Shown piece by piece: positions 58,350 to 64,000 of a stretch of 64,000 bases of DNA; the stretch's first letter is position 1, and the number at the start of each line of letters is the position of its first letter. The notes beneath the pieces are model-generated. The model was not told the DNA's origin, searched no databases, and saw nothing but the letters and a program-made list of their open reading frames with translations. This DNA comes from Pontibacterium granulatum (GTDB lineage Bacteria > Pseudomonadota > Gammaproteobacteria > Pseudomonadales > Balneatricaceae): the NCBI RefSeq assembly GCF_029961155.1, contig NZ_JASBRH010000001.1, forward strand, positions 124,001-188,000, in the 5' to 3' direction. A program made the position numbers and the translations under genes.

Positions 58350-60803
58350 TCAGATCTGCAAGATGGACTGCGTTACCGCATTTAACGTTTCCAAGGTCTT
58401 AGAGTTAGCCTGATAGTTACGCTGCGCTTCAATCAGACGCACCAATTCTTCAGACAAGTCAACGTTAGACTGCTCCAATGCAGCCGAGCGAAGCGTACCG
58501 TTGAGACCGGTCCCCGGTGGGTTTACCGTTGCATCCCCGGACGCCAGTGTCGCAATCCACTCTGTGTCACCGGACGGTGTGAGACCTGCCTGGTTTTCAA
58601 AGCTAGCGACAGCCACAATCCCCAGCGCCTGCTGCTGCCCATTGGAGAAGCTGGCCACCATTTCACCTGTTTCACTGAACGTCACACCGACCAAATCACC
58701 TTTGGTGTAACCATCCTGTGCACTGGATTTAACAATGGATGCCGATGCAAACTGCGTCGTGCCAGTCAGATCCAGTTCAATTGTTGTAGTCGGGTTAGCT
58801 GGATCCGCTCCTGTGATACTAATCACCGGCGCCGTTGCATTTGGAACGACTGTCTCGCCGTTAATCTCGGACAACAATCCGTTGGTCGAGTTAAATTTAA
58901 TCAGAATCGGACCTGGCTCAGACGGGTTCGACTCATCTCCAAATGACAGAAAGTTTGGCGAGCCCGGATTTACGTCTTTGCCAACATCCAGCAGTTCAGT
59001 GCCATTCAGGTAGGCATACATCCGGTAAACCCCCTGATAACCTCCATCCCCTTCAACGATAGCGGTACGATCCATCAGATCAGGACTTCCGAAATCGATT
59101 TCAAGCTCGGTTTCATCGTTGACATCGCCCAGCTCAGCCTTAAACGTCAACTCAAGCTGACCGCTATTGTTAAAACTCACCTGCTCGAGGCTAGGGTTGG
59201 CATCCAAAATCACCTGCTGATAAGAGGCGATCGTATCTTGAATATCACTGGTTGAAGAGAACTGGTTAAGTGGTATCGATACACCGCCAATTTTAATCGC
59301 ATAATCCGACACCAGTCCGTTAGCATCAAAGACACTGGTGTCATCCGCATTGAACGTGTAGGTGTGAACCTCATTCGCCGCCAACGTGGTGGAGGTGATT
59401 GTGATATCAGTACGCAAAGAGTTGTCAGCAGCGCTACGCACCTGCAAGTCTTCAACATCGGTGGCATCCGCATTAAAACGCACCACCAGGTCATTCGGCG
59501 CACCATCCACAAATCGAACCTGTGCGATACGCGGATCAGTGGTCAAAAGCTCGTCGACTTCAGCACCAACGTCTATCGTGTCACCCAACTCCCAACCGGT
59601 CACACTACCCACAGGAGAGGAGGAAATCACTGTTGCAGTCTGAGTTACGCCACCGTCATCGTCATTGTCGGTAATAGTGACCGCAGCGGGGGCGCTCGCA
59701 GTATTATCAAACTGGAAAATCAGTGTACTGCTATCCTGAGGGTCAACCGCCACCCCAAGCAGCTTAGGCGCAGTACCGGCGGTAACAGCCGCCAGACTGT
59801 TATACTGACTGACAATCGACGACTCTTCTGAACCCGCCAGAAGCGCAGCCAAGTTAACAGACCCTGCCGGTGTGGTATATGCACCACCGGAGTTATCAAT
59901 GTCTGAAATAGTAACGCTGCCTACCGCAAAATCTAACGTTAGAGACTCGGCAGCCGAAGTACTGTTTGCTTCAAGTCCTGCGATGGTAACGCCCTTTACC
60001 TCACCGATATTACCAAACTCAGGCTGCACTCCAATCGACTTCTGCAACACCGTCAGGTTCACTGTCGCGCTGGAGATACTGATATTGGCATCCGCTCGAC
60101 CATCGCTATCCGCATCTGCGGTTGTAGCGAAGTCAGTTCCCAGGAATGAAATAGTTTGCACTTCACGGTGCGCAGGCTGCTCGACGAAATCGTATTTGAT
60201 CGTATGCTCGTTACCCAGGCTGTCAAAGGTCCGAACAGTCGTACTGTAGGTCAGAGAGTTAGGATCGTCCTTGCTGTACGGCTGCGATAGCGTTGAAGCA
60301 TCATCACGGCTGTCTATGTTAAAGGAAAGATCGATATCTTCCGTTGCCTTTGGCGGACTTTCTGTCTGAGTTACGGCCAAATCACCAATCGGCAACTGGT
60401 TACCTTGTGCGTCCAGGCCAAACCCCTGCAAAAACTTGCCGGTTTTTGACACTATATTGCCATCCTTATTCAGCTCAAAAGAACCCGCCCGGGTATAAGT
60501 AACACCACCCTGACCATCATCCAACTGAAAGAAACCTGAACCATTGATCGCCAGGTCCAGGTTATTGTTGGTGAATTCAATGGTGCCCGCCCGGAAGTCC
60601 TGCGCAATATCCGTAATTGTCACGCCAGAACCAGCAACGTTAGCAGCACCCGCGCCCACCACTGCAGTCGCGTAGATATCGCCAAATTCGGTTCGAGACC
60701 CTTTAAAGCCAATGGTACTGGAGTTCGCGATATTGTTACCGGTAACATCCAGATCCGTTTGAGCCGCCTTGATACCTGTAACAGCCGTGTTAAAACCCGC
60801 CAT
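58350..60803 (-). CDS. flgE: Flagellar hook protein FlgE
   Basis: Hook subunit. 817 residues, about twice the enterobacterial 402. The N terminus (FNTAVTGIKAAQTDLDVTGN and NIANSSTIGFKGSRTEF) and C terminus (LEQSNVDLSEELVRLIEAQR) are intact. The expansion is in the surface-exposed middle (about 150-680) and is Asp/Thr/Ser-rich. It ends the flgBCDE unit. Confidence 0.97.
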   Translation of the reverse strand: MAGFNTAVTGIKAAQTDLDVTGNNIANSSTIGFKGSRTEFGDIYATAVVGAGAANVAGSGVTITDIAQDFRAGTIEFTNNNLDLAINGSGFFQLDDGQGGVTYTRAGSFELNKDGNIVSKTGKFLQGFGLDAQGNQLPIGDLAVTQTESPPKATEDIDLSFNIDSRDDASTLSQPYSKDDPNSLTYSTTVRTFDSLGNEHTIKYDFVEQPAHREVQTISFLGTDFATTADADSDGRADANISISSATVNLTVLQKSIGVQPEFGNIGEVKGVTIAGLEANSTSAAESLTLDFAVGSVTISDIDNSGGAYTTPAGSVNLAALLAGSEESSIVSQYNSLAAVTAGTAPKLLGVAVDPQDSSTLIFQFDNTASAPAAVTITDNDDDGGVTQTATVISSSPVGSVTGWELGDTIDVGAEVDELLTTDPRIAQVRFVDGAPNDLVVRFNADATDVEDLQVRSAADNSLRTDITITSTTLAANEVHTYTFNADDTSVFDANGLVSDYAIKIGGVSIPLNQFSSTSDIQDTIASYQQVILDANPSLEQVSFNNSGQLELTFKAELGDVNDETELEIDFGSPDLMDRTAIVEGDGGYQGVYRMYAYLNGTELLDVGKDVNPGSPNFLSFGDESNPSEPGPILIKFNSTNGLLSEINGETVVPNATAPVISITGADPANPTTTIELDLTGTTQFASASIVKSSAQDGYTKGDLVGVTFSETGEMVASFSNGQQQALGIVAVASFENQAGLTPSGDTEWIATLASGDATVNPPGTGLNGTLRSAALEQSNVDLSEELVRLIEAQRNYQANSKTLETLNAVTQSILQI

Positions 60804-60812
60804 TATTCTCTC

Positions 60813-61499
60813 CTACGCCTTACCGAGCTGTTTAACGTCGTTGATGCCAACGGAACCGGCATCGGTATTAATGGTTGTGCCAATGCCGTTTTGGCCAAGA
60901 GTGACACTATTCACGGTGTAACCGATGTAGCTTTGAGCAGTTTCAAACTCATCACCAACTTTCGCCTCTGCAACGATGCGATATTCACCTGGCGGATAGT
61001 CAGTTCCCGCCCATTCAAAATCATGGTCACCGGACACCTTCGGTCCGAGATTAAGCCGGTCAACTAACGTACCCGCCTTATCGTAAACAGAAACCCGCAC
61101 ATCAGACGCACTGGCAGGCAGGGACACCACACCTTCGACGCTGCCGCCTTCACTCAGCATCCCTTTATCCGTACTGATAAAGGCTTTCTGACCAACCATA
61201 GAGGACGCCTGCAACGCAGTCTGGCTCGTCATCAGCGAGTTACTTAGCTGTTCCACGGAGGTGTTCAGGTTGGCAATGCTCTCGACAGAACTCATGCTGG
61301 CAATCTGCTGCATAAAGTCGGTGGTTTCTGCCGGGCTGGTCGGACTTTGGTTCTTCAGCTGAGCAATCATCAGCTGCATAAACATCTCGCTGGTGTCCTG
61401 CGTTTGCGATGTGCCGGACGCCGTTGAATTTTGCTTGTTCTGCGTACTGATTTGCTCAAATATACTGCTTGATTGATTTACGCCATTTATGTCAGCCAT
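60813..61499 (-). CDS. flgD: Flagellar hook cap protein FlgD
   Basis: Scaffold for hook polymerisation. 228 residues. The conserved N-terminal segment is EMFMQLMIAQLKNQSPTSPA and the C-terminal FlgD Ig-like/tudor region includes DHDFEWAGTDYPPGEYRI. Between flgC (27 bases) and flgE (9 bases). Confidence 0.96.
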   Translation of the reverse strand: MADINGVNQSSSIFEQISTQNKQNSTASGTSQTQDTSEMFMQLMIAQLKNQSPTSPAETTDFMQQIASMSSVESIANLNTSVEQLSNSLMTSQTALQASSMVGQKAFISTDKGMLSEGGSVEGVVSLPASASDVRVSVYDKAGTLVDRLNLGPKVSGDHDFEWAGTDYPPGEYRIVAEAKVGDEFETAQSYIGYTVNSVTLGQNGIGTTINTDAGSVGINDVKQLGKA

Positions 61500-61526
61500 G
61501 GCTTGTACCCTCAGTTACGGACTGCA

Positions 61527-61958
61527 TTACTGACCCAGCGACAGCGTACGCTGCACCATCTGCTTGGCAGTATTCATAATCTCTGCATTGATCTGGAATG
61601 AGCGCGATGCCGAGATCATATCTGCCATCTCTTCCACCACATTCACATTCGGGTAGTAAACGTACCCTTCTTCGTCGGCCATCGGGTGGTTGGGGTTATA
61701 CTCCTGTCGCAGCGGCGCTTCGCTTTCAACAATACCCAACACTTCAACACCCTGCGCCTGCACTACATCGTTCTGGGCGAATGGAGCCTCAAGGTCTGCC
61801 GCCTTAAGCGAGAACACTGGTTTCCTGGCACGGTAGGTCTCATCCAGACTGGAACTTATGCTCTCTGCGTTTGCCAGGTTACTCGCCGTGGTATTCAGAC
61901 GGACGGTCTGCGCATTCATCGCAGAGCCGGCAATACCAAAAACATTATTCAGCGACAT
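61527..61958 (-). CDS. flgC: Flagellar proximal rod protein FlgC
   Basis: Rod subunit. 143 residues. The N-terminal rod motif is SAMNAQTVRLNTTASNLANA and the C-terminal motif PNVNVVEEMADMISASRSFQ. It is 2 bases after flgB. Confidence 0.97.
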   Translation of the reverse strand: MSLNNVFGIAGSAMNAQTVRLNTTASNLANAESISSSLDETYRARKPVFSLKAADLEAPFAQNDVVQAQGVEVLGIVESEAPLRQEYNPNHPMADEEGYVYYPNVNVVEEMADMISASRSFQINAEIMNTAKQMVQRTLSLGQ

Positions 61959-61960
61959 GC

Positions 61961-62359
61961 TTACTCACCCTTGATGGCGGTCATCAGACCTTTGAATTTT
62001 TTATCCAGGAAGGTAAAGGACCCTTGGTATGCCAACGCATTCTCAGTGTAGCTTGCCATCTCTTCCTGCACTTCAACGGTATTACCATCTACGGACGCCT
62101 GAGAAGGGATTCGATACATCAAATCAGCTGCCATATCGGGATCAAGAAAACCAGACGCATGCCCTTCATCGGTTTGTGCCATCGTCAGCTTCTGCTCGCT
62201 GGAGACACCCGCAAGAATGCTTTTGAAGTCGATATCACGCGCCAGATAGTTTGGGGTATCCGCGTTCGCTATGTTGTTAGCGATTACTTCAGCACGACGC
62301 GCTCGCACCATCAGCGCGTCGTCATGAATACCAAGTGCATTGTCGAAAGAGATTGCCAT
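61961..62359 (-). CDS. flgB: Flagellar proximal rod protein FlgB
   Basis: Rod subunit. 132 residues. Conserved ANNIANADTPNYLARDIDFK near the N terminus and a C-terminal helix (YTENALAYQGSFTFLDKKFK). First gene of the flgBCDE unit, preceded by a sigma-54-like promoter. Confidence 0.97.
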   Translation of the reverse strand: MAISFDNALGIHDDALMVRARRAEVIANNIANADTPNYLARDIDFKSILAGVSSEQKLTMAQTDEGHASGFLDPDMAADLMYRIPSQASVDGNTVEVQEEMASYTENALAYQGSFTFLDKKFKGLMTAIKGE

Positions 62360-62391
62360 TGCCTTGCCTCTAAACTGGATGCAGAGAATAA

Positions 62392-62407
62392 AGCAATTTA
62401 AATGCCA
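62392..62407 (-). promoter_or_regulatory. Sigma-54-type promoter of flgB
   Basis: The minus strand reads TGGCATTTAAATTGCT, with GG-N10-GC spacing. The predicted leader is about 20-25 bases. Likely FleR-activated, as for flgB in Pseudomonas and Vibrio. Confidence 0.68.
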
Positions 62408-62517
62408 ACTTACGAAAAGCCCGAAATCATGGCAGATTAAGAAATATTAACGAAACAGGGAGAGGAAAATGCGGCAAAGAGATACCGCCCGTTTGCCGCT
62501 ACCGGCAAACGAGAGGA

Positions 62518-63402
62518 TCAGATCGCCTGATAGATTATGCCGGGGCGGCAATGGATCATTTTGTAGCAGTCATTCAAGCCGGATAGGGATTCGGACGCCC
62601 CCAAAAGGAGATAGCCACCCGGCTTAAGTGTTTTATGGATCTTCCGCAAGATTTCAACTTTGCGTTCGGTGGAAAAATAGATCAGCACGTTACGACAGAA
62701 CACAACGTCAAACTGCCCCAATCCAGCATATGAGCCGAGCAGATTAAGGCTGTTAAAACGCACACGTGCCTTTATCTCCGGCTTCACCGCCCAGCAACCA
62801 TCCCCGTGATCAGAGAAATAGCGATGCAAGCGCTCTTTTGACAGGCCACGGCCAATGGCAAGCATCTCGTAGACGCCTCCGCGGGCACGGGACAGCACAT
62901 TACTGGAGATATCGGTTGCAACGATCTCTGCACCCGCCTTGAGCTGGCCAGGGTTGAGCTGCTTGTACTCATCCAGCACCATACTGATCGAGTACGGCTC
63001 CTGACCTGTTGAACAAGCCGCCGACCAGACCCTTAATCGTCCGGCCGAACTCTTTTCATTCCACTCCGGCAGAATTTTATCGCGCAGGATATCGAAGGGA
63101 TGTGCATCGCGAAACCACAAGGTTTCATTAGTGGTCATCGCATCAATAACCCCTTCTTTCAACGAGGCGCCACCAGGAGACGAGAGACGATCTACCAACT
63201 GATTCAGGGTTTCACAGCCCTGATCCTGCATAATCTTGCCCAAGCGACTCTGAACCAGATATTGCTTATGACCAGCCAGCAAGATTCCACAGCTGTCTTC
63301 CAGAAAACGGCTGAAACGCGTGAACTCCTGATCGCTGATCTTAAACTGACGCCGACTAAGCGGAGTCAGAAGGCTATCCTTTTCCACAGGCTCAGATACC
63401 AC
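62518..63402 (-). CDS. cheR: Chemotaxis protein methyltransferase CheR
   Basis: Methylates receptor glutamates using S-adenosylmethionine. 294 residues. The helical N-terminal domain (SDQEFTRFSRFLEDSCGILL) is followed by the catalytic domain with TTNETLWFRD, VWSAACSTGQEPYSISMVL and FDVVFCRNVLIYFS. It overlaps the end of cheV by 11 bases, a pairing also found next to flgBC in Pseudomonas and Vibrio. Confidence 0.97.
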   Translation of the reverse strand: MVSEPVEKDSLLTPLSRRQFKISDQEFTRFSRFLEDSCGILLAGHKQYLVQSRLGKIMQDQGCETLNQLVDRLSSPGGASLKEGVIDAMTTNETLWFRDAHPFDILRDKILPEWNEKSSAGRLRVWSAACSTGQEPYSISMVLDEYKQLNPGQLKAGAEIVATDISSNVLSRARGGVYEMLAIGRGLSKERLHRYFSDHGDGCWAVKPEIKARVRFNSLNLLGSYAGLGQFDVVFCRNVLIYFSTERKVEILRKIHKTLKPGGYLLLGASESLSGLNDCYKMIHCRPGIIYQAI

Positions 63403-64000
63403 CTTCTACCTGTCGGATACGCCTTACAACCACTTCCGCCAATTCGTTCGGATCAAACTTGGCCAAGAAACCATTCGCACCGACCTTCTTCACCATGGAC
63501 ACGTTAAAGCCGCCGGACAGTGAGGTATGCAATACAACGTGAAGGTCTCGGGTACGCTCGTCCTCACGGATCATAGAAGTCAACGTATAACCGTCCATCT
63601 CTGGCATCTCAATATCAGAGATCACCATCAGGAAGGTTTCATTGGGGTCCATACCTTTGTTGACCATGCCTTCCAGCACCCCCCAAGCGATACGGCCGTT
63701 GTTGGCAGAGGTCACTTTGAGACCAAGCCCTTCCAAACTACGGCGCATCTGATTTCGGGCCACGGAGGAATCATCAACAATCAGGATGTGATGCTGCTTG
63801 GCTTGCTCACGCACCTTCTCGTCCGCCACATCGTGGCTGACTTCGGTAGATGTCGGATACAGATCCGCCAGAATCTGCTCCACATCGATGATTTCAATCA
63901 ACTTGCCTTCGTATTCCAGAATCGCCGTCAGGTAGTTTTCCACACCAATCTCCGCCGGAGGCGCGCTGATCTGGTCCCACTGGGTGTTCAGGATGCGATC
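63392..64000 (-). CDS. cheV: Chemotaxis coupling protein CheV (C-terminal part, cut by window edge)
   Basis: CheW-receiver hybrid scaffold. The frame runs off the window end. What is visible is the end of the CheW-like domain (LTAILEYEGKLIEIIDVEQI) and a complete receiver with ILIVDDSSVARNQMRRSLEG, the phospho-acceptor in LMVISDIEMPEMDGYTL, and GANGFLAKFDPNELAE. An internal Met at 63943 is not the start, because in-frame sequence with plausible CheW-domain residues (LNTQWDQISAP) continues to the edge. Confidence 0.94.
   Translation of the reverse strand, partial: DRILNTQWDQISAPPAEIGVENYLTAILEYEGKLIEIIDVEQILADLYPTSTEVSHDVADEKVREQAKQHHILIVDDSSVARNQMRRSLEGLGLKVTSANNGRIAWGVLEGMVNKGMDPNETFLMVISDIEMPEMDGYTLTSMIREDERTRDLHVVLHTSLSGGFNVSMVKKVGANGFLAKFDPNELAEVVVRRIRQVEGGI

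Noticed and set aside
1-64000. CRISPR arrays, tRNA or rRNA genes, prophage or transposase genes
   Set aside because: No regularly spaced repeats, cloverleaf-like segments, rRNA signature or transposase/integrase motif was seen.

Overview
The window is almost entirely a polar-flagellum and chemotaxis locus of a marine-type gammaproteobacterium. No rRNA or tRNA gene is present, so taxonomy is inferred. Gene order resembles the Pseudomonas/Vibrio polar cluster (fleQ-fleSR, fliEFGHIJ, fliKLMNOPQR-flhB, flhA-flhF-fleN-fliA-cheYZA). Together with sodium-symporter genes of the DUF4212 type and an SSS-type hybrid kinase, this suggests an Oceanospirillales-like organism. GC content looks moderate, and the glycosylation genes near 37-44 kb look more AT-rich by eye.

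Layout. 1-20.2 kb (minus strand): cheA (cut by the window edge), cheZ, cheY, fliA, fleN, flhF, flhA, flhB, fliR, fliQ, fliP, fliO, fliN, fliM, fliL, fliK, fliJ, fliI, fliH, fliG, fliF, fliE. 20.3-32.9 kb: a metabolic/signalling block that interrupts the usual fleR-fliE adjacency. It holds a 3'-5' exonuclease, a cNMP/CBS/DUF294 protein, an acetate-type symporter with its DUF4212 small subunit, an SSS-sensor hybrid histidine kinase, a LuxR-type response regulator and acetyl-CoA synthetase. The kinase/regulator pair resembles CrbS/CrbR (MxtR/ErdR), the acetate-use regulators. 32.9-36.8 kb: fleR, fleS, fleQ. 37.1-44.2 kb: a flagellin-glycosylation island with a Maf/DUF115 glycosyltransferase, a CMP-nonulosonate cytidylyltransferase and an unusual CBS-NeuB-SAF-TIM-barrel fusion. 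On the opposite strand lie a frameshifted methyltransferase and a polysaccharide pyruvyl transferase family protein. 44.2-49.8 kb: fliS, fliD, flaG, fliC and a divergent FliT-like gene. 49.9-62.4 kb: flgL to flgB. 62.5 kb to the end: cheR and a partial cheV.

Regulation readable in the sequence. Sigma-54 type -24/-12 elements with exact GG-N10-GC spacing lie before fliE, fliK, flhA, flgF and flgB. Sigma-28 (FliA) type elements TAAA-N15-GCCGATAA lie before fliC (two in tandem) and before the maf glycosylation operon. This matches the known FleQ > sigma-54/FleSR > FliA cascade, whose regulators are all encoded here. Two intrinsic terminators abut or overlap the next sigma-54 promoter.

The least expected content is: two copies of a terminally inverted, internally palindromic repeat flanking the kinase/regulator genes, with a compensatory base-pair change between copies; a paired 12-bp operator-like repeat upstream of acs; the NeuB fusion protein; and the methyltransferase frameshift at a T6 tract.
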